This document shows, in pieces, positions 1-6,360 of a stretch of DNA of 30,798 nt; within the stretch, counting starts at the first letter, position 1, and every line of letters begins with the position of its first letter. The stretch is from an uncultured Christensenellaceae bacterium (GTDB taxonomy: Bacteria; Bacillota; Clostridia; Christensenellales; Christensenellaceae): positions 1 through 30,798 of the forward strand of contig CAKTFI010000011.1 of NCBI GenBank assembly GCA_934555865.1, given 5' to 3'. The translations under genes were made by a program, and so were the position numbers. The notes beneath the pieces are model-generated. The model was not told the DNA's origin. It did not search any database and worked only from the letters and a program-made list of their open reading frames with translations.

Positions 1-1
1 G

Positions 2-1288
2 ACTAGCACCGGCACCTATGGTCCCACGCCCATCCGCACGGGTATCGTCAAATCTCTGAACATCGTCGCCGCGCGGACGCTCATGACCAAGGTTGGCATC
101 GAGAATTCCTACAACTACCTGGTCAATCTCGGTGTATCTACCAAAGCACTCAACGCCGATGGCGTCGGCTTGGCGCTCGGCACGAGCGGCATCACTGTCA
201 TCGAGATGGCGGGCGCCTACGGCTGCATCGCCAATGGCGGCACCTATCTGGAGCCCCTGTCCTTCAGCAAGGTGGTCGACAGCAACGGCAACACCATCCT
301 AGACGCCAACGAGGTGCGCGAGACCCGGCAGGTCTATAAACCGTCCTCGGCTTACATGCTGGTCGACGCTCTCACCAATGCGGCCAACAGCGGCACGGGC
401 TGGCGTGCCAAACTGTCCGGCATCACCACGGCCGGCAAGACGGGCACCAACCACGGCAACCGTGGCGTGTTCTTCGCCGGTATGACGGGCTATTACACGA
501 GCACGATCTGGATCGGGCACGACGAATACAAGTCCCTGCCCAAGGCGTATGGCGGCGACACCGCGGCCCCGATCTGGAAGACCTATATGCAGAAGATCCA
601 CGAAGGCTTGTCCAACAAATCCATCCTGGAAGGCAGCGCGGGTTCCTATGGCGTCGTGACCAAGAGTGTCTGTTCCGTCTCTGGCAAGATCCCGCACGAG
701 GGCTGCCCCACGACGAGAGACTACTTCCCGAAGGACGGCGGTCCGACCGAGTCCTGCGACATGCATGTGAGCGCGACCATCTGCTCGGTCACGGGCGAGC
801 TCGCGGGCATCTATTGCCCGGCAGATGTACTCCAAAGCGGTTCCGGTGTGTATATCCCGGCGGATTCGCCCTATGCGAAGCTCTCGCAGGAGCAGCTCAA
901 GGGCATCTTCCCCAACCTGCTCACGGTGAGCAGTGGCAGTATCGAACAAGATTCCTCCAAGCGCATCTGTTCCTTCCATACTTATGAATGGGCGGTGGAG
1001 CAGGAACACATCAACGCAGCCAAGACAAGCGGCAACGCCATGCTGGAACAGGCGAACGCCTTCCTCGAAAGCTATGAATCTGTCCTCAAGCCGGAACAGG
1101 TGAACAACCTCCGGAACGCCATGAACACGCTGCGCAACAAGATGAACGCGCAGGATCCCAAGGCGGCGGATATCACCAACGCCACGACTTCGCTGTCCAG
1201 CCTGCTCTCTACCTTGCAGGAATATGTGAAGAATCTCCCGCCGGAACCGAAGCCCAACCCGGAGCCGACGCCCAATCCGGAGGGCTAA
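2..1288 (+). CDS. Class A penicillin-binding protein (PBP1A-type), C-terminal part
   Basis: This is the 3' part of a bifunctional peptidoglycan synthase; the reading frame is open to the left edge, so the 5' end lies outside the window. The SxN motif of the transpeptidase (Ser-Leu-Asn, near base 56) and the KTG(T) motif (Lys-Thr-Gly-Thr, near base 437) are visible, whereas the catalytic SxxK serine must lie upstream. The domain closes with the usual 'APIWKTYM' region. A cysteine-rich tail follows: two related 13-residue units of the form CSV(S/T)G...CP (671-709 and 782-820) plus two further cysteines, then a probable helical segment and a Pro/Glu/Asn-rich end. Such tails occur in clostridial PBP1 proteins; their role is unclear to me. 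The ATG at 83 is internal, because conserved transpeptidase sequence precedes it. Confidence 0.93.
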   Translation, partial: TSTGTYGPTPIRTGIVKSLNIVAARTLMTKVGIENSYNYLVNLGVSTKALNADGVGLALGTSGITVIEMAGAYGCIANGGTYLEPLSFSKVVDSNGNTILDANEVRETRQVYKPSSAYMLVDALTNAANSGTGWRAKLSGITTAGKTGTNHGNRGVFFAGMTGYYTSTIWIGHDEYKSLPKAYGGDTAAPIWKTYMQKIHEGLSNKSILEGSAGSYGVVTKSVCSVSGKIPHEGCPTTRDYFPKDGGPTESCDMHVSATICSVTGELAGIYCPADVLQSGSGVYIPADSPYAKLSQEQLKGIFPNLLTVSSGSIEQDSSKRICSFHTYEWAVEQEHINAAKTSGNAMLEQANAFLESYESVLKPEQVNNLRNAMNTLRNKMNAQDPKAADITNATTSLSSLLSTLQEYVKNLPPEPKPNPEPTPNPEG

Positions 1289-1301
1289 CCTCATCGCACA
1301 C

Positions 1302-1339
1302 AAAAAATCCACCGAATCCCAAAATTCGGTGGATTTTTT
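1302..1339 (+). terminator. Rho-independent terminator of the PBP gene
   Basis: A perfect 15-bp stem (1302-1316 with 1325-1339) with an 8-base loop ends in a run of six T. It starts 13 bases after the PBP stop codon. The A-rich left arm means it could also work on the other strand. Confidence 0.92.
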
Positions 1340-1340
1340 A

Positions 1341-1784
1341 TTTCGGTGCTTTGCCCGGCGTGCACCGCGGCACAACGGTTCTTTGCCCAATGTGCACTGC
1401 TGCATGTCTGCAAGGCTCGGGCACAAAGGCATGGCGGTCGGGCCGGAACTGCGCTTTTCCGGCTTGTCACCATTCCCGGCGCCGAGGACGCCCGCCGTGA
1501 GCTCCGAAACCGAGGATGCCAGAAAGGAATGCCGTCTTCTTGCGCGCGCTCGGCGGTTCTCTTGCAATGGTTACGCACCCTTTACCTGTCCATCCGACGG
1601 CAGCCCTGCGGAATGCCTCGCCCATATCGTCGCTTCCCCGGCCGGTTTTGCTGCGCGCCGCGTCAGAAGCATGCCGTGCGCCCAGAAAGCCCGCGTTGAC
1701 AGGGCAGAGATCGCCGCGGCCCTGCTCAAGCGGGCATGGCTGCTTTTGAAGAGAATTTTTCTACACACTTTCGCACACGATTGG
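1341..1784. other. Intergenic stretch with no recognised gene
   Basis: About 450 GC-rich bases between the PBP terminator and the acetyltransferase. Several open frames cross it on both strands, but none has a convincing ribosome binding site or family-like protein sequence, and their composition is that of random GC-rich frames (rich in Arg, Ala, Pro and Ser). I see no tRNA, repeat or clear promoter. It may hold the promoter of the acetyltransferase or decayed coding sequence. Confidence 0.5.
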
Positions 1785-1794
1785 GAGGTATCTT

Positions 1795-2259
1795 ATGCAA
1801 TTGGAACTCATCTGCCTGCGGGATGTCCCGCAGCGCCTGGAACAGGCCGCCCGCTGGTTTCACGAAAAGTGGGGAATCCCCCTCGCCGCCTACCGGCAGA
1901 GCATGGCGGACAGCCTGTGCGTCGTCTCGCCCGTCCCGGCGTGGTATCTCGCCGTTTCGGGGGAGCGCATCCTCGGCGGCCTGGGCGTCATCGAAAACGA
2001 CTTTCACCCGCGCACCGACCTCCGCCCCAATGTCTGCGCCGTCTATACCGAGCCCGATGCGCGGGGACGGGGCATTGCCGGAGCGCTCCTGCGCACCGCC
2101 GCCGCAGACATGCGCCGCCGCGGCATCCGCACGCTCTACCTCCTGACCGACCATACCGGCTTTTACGAGCGCTATGGCTGGGAATTCCTCTGCCTCGTCA
2201 CGCCGGAGGGGGCCAGCGCGCCCTCCCGGATGTATGTGCACCGGGAACCGCGCGCCTAA
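1795..2259 (+). CDS. GNAT-family N-acetyltransferase
   Basis: The 154-residue product fits the usual length of a single-domain GNAT acetyltransferase, which moves an acetyl group from acetyl-CoA to an amine. The acetyl-CoA pyrophosphate-binding motif A is visible as ARGRGIAGALL (around residues 89-99), and the typical C-terminal 'GFYERYGWE' segment follows at about residues 121-129. The substrate cannot be predicted. The start is supported by a strong GGGAGG site seven bases upstream of the ATG. The gene stands alone on the plus strand between the PBP terminator and its own terminator, facing the minus-strand S41 gene. Confidence 0.88.
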   Translation: MQLELICLRDVPQRLEQAARWFHEKWGIPLAAYRQSMADSLCVVSPVPAWYLAVSGERILGGLGVIENDFHPRTDLRPNVCAVYTEPDARGRGIAGALLRTAAADMRRRGIRTLYLLTDHTGFYERYGWEFLCLVTPEGASAPSRMYVHREPRA

Positions 2260-2283
2260 TACGCATAGACTCGATCGATACAA

Positions 2284-2328
2284 AAAACCGGAGCGTCCGC
2301 GCAAATTCCACGCGAATGCTCCGGTTTT
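2284..2328. terminator. Bidirectional terminator between the GNAT and S41 genes
   Basis: An 11-bp stem, AAAACCGGAGC (2284-2294) with its complement (2318-2328), encloses an inner CGCG/CGCG pairing. T-runs lie on both strands, so it can end the plus-strand acetyltransferase transcript (25 bases after its stop) and the minus-strand S41 transcript (its stop is at 2362). Confidence 0.9.
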
Positions 2329-2361
2329 CTCATTTCTCCGACCCGCAGGCGGCCGCCCGCC

Positions 2362-3561
2362 TTATTCCGGCAGGACCAATGCCGCCGCTTCCGCGAGCAG
2401 CGCCGCCTCAGCCTCGGCCGAACCGTCCCCGAGCTCCAGCGCTACATCCGGCGCAACGCCCTGCCCCTGGATCTGCCGGCCGTTCGGCGAGACATAGTAC
2501 GCCGTCACCAGCTTGACCATGCTCCCCGTCGAGGGCACCTTGAAGATCGCCGTCGAGGCCGCCTGCCCGCGCGTCGTCTGCCCGGCCACCTGCGCCCGGC
2601 CGCGATCTTGCAACGCCGCCGCAAAGACCTCGGCCATGCCAGAGGTCGCCCCGTCCGTCAGCAGCACCATCGGCAGGCTACTCTGCACTTCCCCGTCCGA
2701 TTCCCAGCGCATGCCCTCCTGTCCCTGGCGCACGCTCGTCGCGATCAGGCCCTTGTCGAGCAGCAGGTCGGCCGCCTCCGCCGCCTCGCGGATATACCCG
2801 CCGCGCACTCCGCGCAAGTCGAGCACAAGCGCCTCCGCCTTCTCGTCCTGCATGCTTTTGAGCGCCGCCGCCAGCTCCTCCGCGCAATTCCCGGTGAATT
2901 CCACGATGCGGATATACCCCACCTTGTCCGTCGCCGTCGCAGTATAGACCACCTGCACCGCCGCGCCCGTGCGCACCAGCGTCTGCTCCTTTTCCTGCGC
3001 GCCGCGCTTCAGCCGGAGGGTCACGCTTGTCCCCTCTACACCGCGGATATACCCCAGCGTGATGCCGAGCTCCTTGCCATAGGTGGATTTGCCCTCCACG
3101 GACAGAATCGTGTCGCCCGCCGAAATGCCCGCCTCATAGGCGGCGGTATCCGCAAAGACCTGCTTGACCACCGGGTATCCCGTCGACTCGTTCCATTCCA
3201 AAAGCATGCCCTGCGCGATGAAGGACCCGTCCAGCTGCTCGTCAAAATAGGCGTCGTATTCCTCCGCCGTATAGAACGCGGAATACCCGTCGCCCAAGGC
3301 GCGCATCATGCCGCTCACCGCGCCCTGCACCAGCGCCTCCTGCCGCGCGTCCGGGATCTCCTCCGCATAATGCTCCGCCAGGATCTCCCGCACATTTTTC
3401 AACTCGTAATACTGCATCAATTCGGCATAACTGTCGTTCTTGAGGTAAATCTCGCCCGTATTCATCTTGTGCTTCGTCACTGCATAGGTCACGATGCTGG
3501 ATACGGCCGCGACCACCACGATCACCGCCGCCGCCAAAAACCACTTTTTTTCCTTCTGCAT
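2362..3561 (-). CDS. S41-family (CtpA-like) PDZ protease homologue with atypical active site
   Basis: A 399-residue protein with an N-terminal membrane anchor (about residues 8-28), a PDZ domain (about 105-190) and an S41 peptidase domain. Carboxy-terminal processing proteases cut extracytoplasmic proteins near their C-terminus using a Ser-Lys dyad. The fold markers are present: LDLRGVRGG (248-256, normally LDLRxNPGG) and the AEVFAAALQD helix after the serine region. The serine loop reads DGATSGMAE instead of the usual GSASASE and appears one residue longer; Ser307 is the best candidate. The position of the catalytic lysine (normally TFGKG) reads TRGQA, with Gln333. The protein may thus be inactive or may use other residues. 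The start has a GGAGGAG site seven bases upstream. It is the last gene behind two UDG genes, 18 bases after the second. Confidence 0.85.
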   Translation of the reverse strand: MQKEKKWFLAAAVIVVVAAVSSIVTYAVTKHKMNTGEIYLKNDSYAELMQYYELKNVREILAEHYAEEIPDARQEALVQGAVSGMMRALGDGYSAFYTAEEYDAYFDEQLDGSFIAQGMLLEWNESTGYPVVKQVFADTAAYEAGISAGDTILSVEGKSTYGKELGITLGYIRGVEGTSVTLRLKRGAQEKEQTLVRTGAAVQVVYTATATDKVGYIRIVEFTGNCAEELAAALKSMQDEKAEALVLDLRGVRGGYIREAAEAADLLLDKGLIATSVRQGQEGMRWESDGEVQSSLPMVLLTDGATSGMAEVFAAALQDRGRAQVAGQTTRGQAASTAIFKVPSTGSMVKLVTAYYVSPNGRQIQGQGVAPDVALELGDGSAEAEAALLAEAAALVLPE

Positions 3562-3579
3562 ACTTCTCCTCCTCCGGCG

Positions 3580-4170
3580 CTATTTCGCAAGGCTCAACGC
3601 GGCGCGCAGTGCGCACAGATCCTGCCGATAGACCTCCTCCAACGCTCGGTTATAGATGATGCTCGCCGGATGATAGAGCGGGAACACCCGCTGCCCCGCC
3701 TCCGTGCGCTGCGCCGTCCCGTGCACCTGCCCGATCGTCGCCTCGCGCCCCAGCATCGCCTGCAGGGCCGTATTGCCGAGCGTCACGACCCAGTCCGGCC
3801 GCAGGATGGCGATCTCCCCCAGGAGGCAATCCCGGCAGGCCGCAATCTCCGCGCGCGTGGGCGGCCGGTTTGCGCGTCGCCCGGTGGGTCCCACGCGATA
3901 CGGCCGGAACTTCACGACATTGCTGATGAACAGCTGCTCGCGCAGCAGCCCGGTCTGCGCCAAAAAGGCGTCCAGGTTCTTGCCCGCCTTGCCCACAAAC
4001 GGGCGGCCCGCCTTGGCCTCCTCCGCCCCGGGCGCCTCGCCCAGGAGCAGGACACGAGCCTCCATCGGCCCCTCGCCCAACACGATCGGCTCCTGCATGC
4101 CTCCCGCGCGCAGGCCGTCCGAAAACGCCGCATACAGCGTCAAAAGCTCGTCCATCTTTTTATTCTGCAT
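3580..4170 (-). CDS. Uracil-DNA glycosylase superfamily protein, Fe-S-ligand-poor paralogue
   Basis: A 196-residue protein of the family-4 type of uracil-DNA glycosylase, which removes uracil from DNA to begin base excision repair. Motif I (GEAPGAEEAKAGRPFVGKAG, about residues 48-67) and motif II (LYHPASI, about 166-172) are well kept, so glycosylase activity is plausible. Of the four cysteines that hold the 4Fe-4S cluster in this family, three are missing: no CxxC precedes motif I, and the usual KCRPP reads KFRPY. Only the pair in AACRDCL remains near the fourth position. The start overlaps the end of the upstream UDG gene by 11 bases and has a GGAGGA site, indicating translational coupling. 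The two genes are probably diverged tandem paralogues. Confidence 0.85.
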   Translation of the reverse strand: MQNKKMDELLTLYAAFSDGLRAGGMQEPIVLGEGPMEARVLLLGEAPGAEEAKAGRPFVGKAGKNLDAFLAQTGLLREQLFISNVVKFRPYRVGPTGRRANRPPTRAEIAACRDCLLGEIAILRPDWVVTLGNTALQAMLGREATIGQVHGTAQRTEAGQRVFPLYHPASIIYNRALEEVYRQDLCALRAALSLAK

Positions 4171-4726
4171 CCGTTTCCTCCTCCAACAACCGCCGAATGA
4201 CCTTAAAATCCTCCCAGGCGTCCTTTTTCAGGTCCGGGTTGCGCAGCAGCGCCGAGGGGTGATAGGTCGGCACGAACAGAAAGCCCTTGCGGTTATAGAT
4301 CTGCCCGTGGATGCGCCCGATGCCGCTCTGCACCTTTAGGAGGTTCTGCACCGCGATGCGCCCCAGAAGCGCAATCACCCGCGGATGGACAAACCGCACC
4401 TGCTCGCGCAGGTAGGGCAGGCAGGCCTCGGCATATTCCGGCCGCGGGTCGGCATTGCCCGGCGGGCGACATTTGACGATGTTGGCGATATACACCTCGT
4501 CGCGCGTCAGGCCGATGGCCGCCAGCATGCGGTCCAACAGCTGCCCGGCCGGCCCCACAAACGGCCGCCCCGTGGCATCCTCCGTCGCCCCCGGGCCTTC
4601 GCCCACAAACATGAGGCGCGCATGCAGGCTGCCCTCGCCAAAGACGACATGCCTGCGTGTCCCGGCCAGGGCGCATTTTTGGCATTGCAACGCCTCGTCC
4701 CTTACTTTTCTAAGATTTTCATACAT
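4160..4726 (-). CDS. Uracil-DNA glycosylase, family 4 with 4Fe-4S cluster
   Basis: Removes uracil from DNA in base excision repair. Motif I (GEGPGATEDATGRPFVGPAG), motif II (YHPSALLRNP) and all four expected iron-sulfur cysteines are seen: CQKC near the N-terminus, KCRPP in the middle and EACLPYL after it. The length of about 190 residues is typical. The start is uncertain. ATG at 4726 is used here; an in-frame GTG at 4735 is the alternative. A TATAAT box at 4744-4749 would place the transcript start near 4737, giving an unusually short leader for either codon. It heads a three-gene minus-strand unit with the second UDG and the S41 protein. Confidence 0.9.
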   Translation of the reverse strand: MYENLRKVRDEALQCQKCALAGTRRHVVFGEGSLHARLMFVGEGPGATEDATGRPFVGPAGQLLDRMLAAIGLTRDEVYIANIVKCRPPGNADPRPEYAEACLPYLREQVRFVHPRVIALLGRIAVQNLLKVQSGIGRIHGQIYNRKGFLFVPTYHPSALLRNPDLKKDAWEDFKVIRRLLEEETDAE

Positions 4727-4743
4727 TGCATTCACCAGTCTCC

Positions 4744-4772
4744 ATTATACCAAATTTCGCGGTATAGGGAAA
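4744..4772 (-). promoter_or_regulatory. Extended -10 promoter of the UDG-UDG-S41 unit
   Basis: On the minus strand a perfect TATAAT (4744-4749) is preceded by TGG, forming an extended -10 element. At 17 bases a weak -35 (TTTCCC, 4767-4772) can be placed. The region just upstream, CGCGAAATTTGG, is nearly identical to that in front of the dnaX -10 element. TATACC...GGTATA also makes a 6-bp inverted repeat across the promoter. Confidence 0.6.
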
Positions 4773-4786
4773 GCCGGTTTTTTGCC

Positions 4787-5062
4787 TCAAAGCAGCACAC
4801 GCAGCGCGCACAGCAGGCACAGGCCGGGAAGCCCCAGCGCCGCCAGTGCGCCCACCGTGTACCCGTTCACGGCGATGGCGGGGAACAGGGCGCTGCCCAC
4901 AGCGTTCCACGCGGAAAGAAAGGCCATCGCCAGCACCGGCGCGCACAGCCCCCGCACCAGGCGCGGAAAGCGCGGCACCAACGCCCGCCCCAGCACCCAC
5001 AAAATTGCCAGCACCCCGGCCAGGAGCAGCGCCTCCTCCATCCGCGGCGCGCTCAGCTGCAT
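4787..5062 (-). CDS. bofA: BofA family pro-sigma-K processing regulator
   Basis: A 91-residue hydrophobic protein with three candidate membrane segments (about residues 10-27, 40-60 and 68-90). Its last third, with the pattern AVNGYTVGALAALGLPGL, matches the conserved BofA end in which N..T...... GIPG is typical. In Bacillus, BofA sits in the outer forespore membrane and holds the SpoIVFB protease inactive until the forespore signal arrives, thereby timing sigma-K activation. Position directly after yaaL in the recR-yaaL-bofA order supports the call. The start lies six bases after the yaaL stop with only a weak ribosome site, so translation is probably coupled to yaaL. Confidence 0.85.
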   Translation of the reverse strand: MQLSAPRMEEALLLAGVLAILWVLGRALVPRFPRLVRGLCAPVLAMAFLSAWNAVGSALFPAIAVNGYTVGALAALGLPGLCLLCALRVLL

Positions 5063-5068
5063 CGCGCT

Positions 5069-5281
5069 TCACAGGAGCGTCTGTTCATGCGTCTCCTGCG
5101 CCTCCCGCCGCTTAAGCATCCGCCAGATCGAAAGATACCGCCGCTTGGCCGCCTCCCTCCGGTAGATCGCAAATTCCATCCACTGCGGACCGGAAAATTC
5201 GTCCGAAAACTGCTCCGCCGCCCGCCAGGCCTCCAGCGCCCGCCGCGCCTCGCGGCGCAAAAATTCCTGCATTGCATCCAT
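5069..5281 (-). CDS. yaaL: YaaL/DUF2508 family small protein
   Basis: A 70-residue charged, helical protein. The core (EFAIYRREAAKRRYLSIWRML) resembles the DUF2508 pattern of an aliphatic-rich helix followed by a 'Ry..l...' helix. Its function is unknown. Gene order recR-yaaL-bofA is the same as in Bacillus subtilis, which is the strongest evidence. ATG at 5281 is chosen because GGGAGG lies six bases upstream; the in-frame GTG at 5287 would touch that site. A terminator-like hairpin separates it from recR. Confidence 0.78.
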   Translation of the reverse strand: MDAMQEFLRREARRALEAWRAAEQFSDEFSGPQWMEFAIYRREAAKRRYLSIWRMLKRREAQETHEQTLL

Positions 5282-5335
5282 ATGCACCCTCCCAGGCTAT
5301 CCTATGCCGGGGGGCCGCGCCTGATGCCCGCGCAC

Positions 5336-5367
5336 AAAAAAGGAGGCCGGTCTCCCGCCTCCCTTTG
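5336..5367 (-). terminator. Terminator-like hairpin between recR and yaaL
   Basis: On the minus strand GGAGGC pairs with GCCTCC. The stem is extended by A-T pairs around one bulged G, and six T follow. It starts about five bases after the recR stop codon. It may lower expression of yaaL and bofA relative to dnaX-ebfC-recR. Confidence 0.7.
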
Positions 5368-5371
5368 TCTC

Positions 5372-5965
5372 TTAAAACGGCCGCCGCCCTTCGAGCGACT
5401 TCATGAGCGTCACATCGTCGGCGTATTCCAGCTCTCCGCCCACCGGCACACCGTGCGCGATGCGCGTCACCTTCACGCCGAGCGGTTCCAGTAATTGATG
5501 GATATACACCGCTGTCGCCTCGCCCTTGACATCCGGGTTGGTCGCCAGGATTACTTCCTTTGCGCCCTCCCGCACGCGCGCCAGCAGCTCTTTTATGCGG
5601 ATCTCGTCCGGGCCGATGCCGTCCAGCGGCGAGATCACCCCGCCCAGCACATGGTACACGCCCCGGTATTCGCGCCCGCGCTCGATCGCCATGACATCCC
5701 GCGCGTCCTTGACCACGCAGATCGTCCCCTTGTCGCGCCGCTCGTCGGCGCAGATGGGGCAGACCTCCCGGTCGGTCAGGTTGCCGCAGATGGCGCAGTG
5801 CCGCACCGCGAGCCGCGCCGCATACATGTCCTGCGCAAACTGCTTGACCTCGGCCGGATCCATCTCGATCACCCGGTAGGCCAGGCGCGCCGCGCTCTTG
5901 GGGCCGATCCCCGGCAGCTTGGCGAACCATTCCTGCAGGATGTTCAATGCCTCGATACTGTACAT
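5372..5965 (-). CDS. recR: Recombination mediator protein RecR
   Basis: A 197-residue RecR, which acts with RecO (and RecF) to load RecA onto gapped DNA coated with single-strand binding protein. The N-terminal helix-hairpin-helix ([15 protein letters not shown], about residues 17-31), the four-cysteine zinc site (CAICGN...CPIC, about 57-72), the Toprim domain with its acidic residues ([12 protein letters not shown]) and the C-terminal '[21 protein letters not shown]' region are all present in the standard order and length. It follows ebfC by three bases, typical of the dnaX-ebfC-recR operon. Confidence 0.97.
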   Translation of the reverse strand: MYSIEALNILQEWFAKLPGIGPKSAARLAYRVIEMDPAEVKQFAQDMYAARLAVRHCAICGNLTDREVCPICADERRDKGTICVVKDARDVMAIERGREYRGVYHVLGGVISPLDGIGPDEIRIKELLARVREGAKEVILATNPDVKGEATAVYIHQLLEPLGVKVTRIAHGVPVGGELEYADDVTLMKSLEGRRPF

Positions 5966-5968
5966 CGC

Positions 5969-6322
5969 TTAAAAGAGCCCCCCGAGGTTCATGCCGCCCG
6001 TCACCTTGCCCATCTGTTCCTCGGCATAGGCGTCCGCCTTCTGCAGCGCCTCGTTAACAGCCGCCGTGATGAGGTCTTCGAGCATCTCCACATCCTCCGG
6101 GTCCACCGCCTCCGGCGCGATCGTGACCTTTTTCAGCTGCTTGCTGCCCGAAACAACCGCCGTCACCACGCCGCCGCCTGCGCTCGCCTCGATCTCTGCC
6201 TCAGCCAGCTCGTTCTGCACCCGTTCAATATTCTGCTGCATCTTCTGCGCCTGCTGCATCATGCTCTGCATGCCGCCGCGCCCACCCATGCCGCCCATGG
6301 GGAATCCACCGCGTTTTGCCAT
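5969..6322 (-). CDS. ebfC: YbaB/EbfC nucleoid-associated protein
   Basis: A 117-residue DNA-binding protein of the YbaB/EbfC family, which forms dimers and is thought to help organise the nucleoid. The N-terminus is rich in Gly and Met (MAKRGGFPMGGMGG...), followed by the coiled-coil MQQAQKMQQNIERVQNELAEA and the strand segment VVSGSKQLKKVTIAPEAVDPEDVEML typical of the family. The start at 6322 is chosen over an upstream in-frame ATG at 6364 because AAAGGAG lies eight bases upstream and the family begins at this methionine. It sits between dnaX and recR, as is normal. Confidence 0.95.
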   Translation of the reverse strand: MAKRGGFPMGGMGGRGGMQSMMQQAQKMQQNIERVQNELAEAEIEASAGGGVVTAVVSGSKQLKKVTIAPEAVDPEDVEMLEDLITAAVNEALQKADAYAEEQMGKVTGGMNLGGLF

Positions 6323-6360
6323 TTTGAAAGCTCCTTTACCTGCGTATTTTTCGTCGTTTG

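Noticed and set aside
1329..2516. A 395-codon plus-strand frame covering the gap before the acetyltransferase
   Set aside because: It overlaps the PBP terminator arm, the GNAT gene in another frame and the bidirectional terminator. Composition is random GC-rich.
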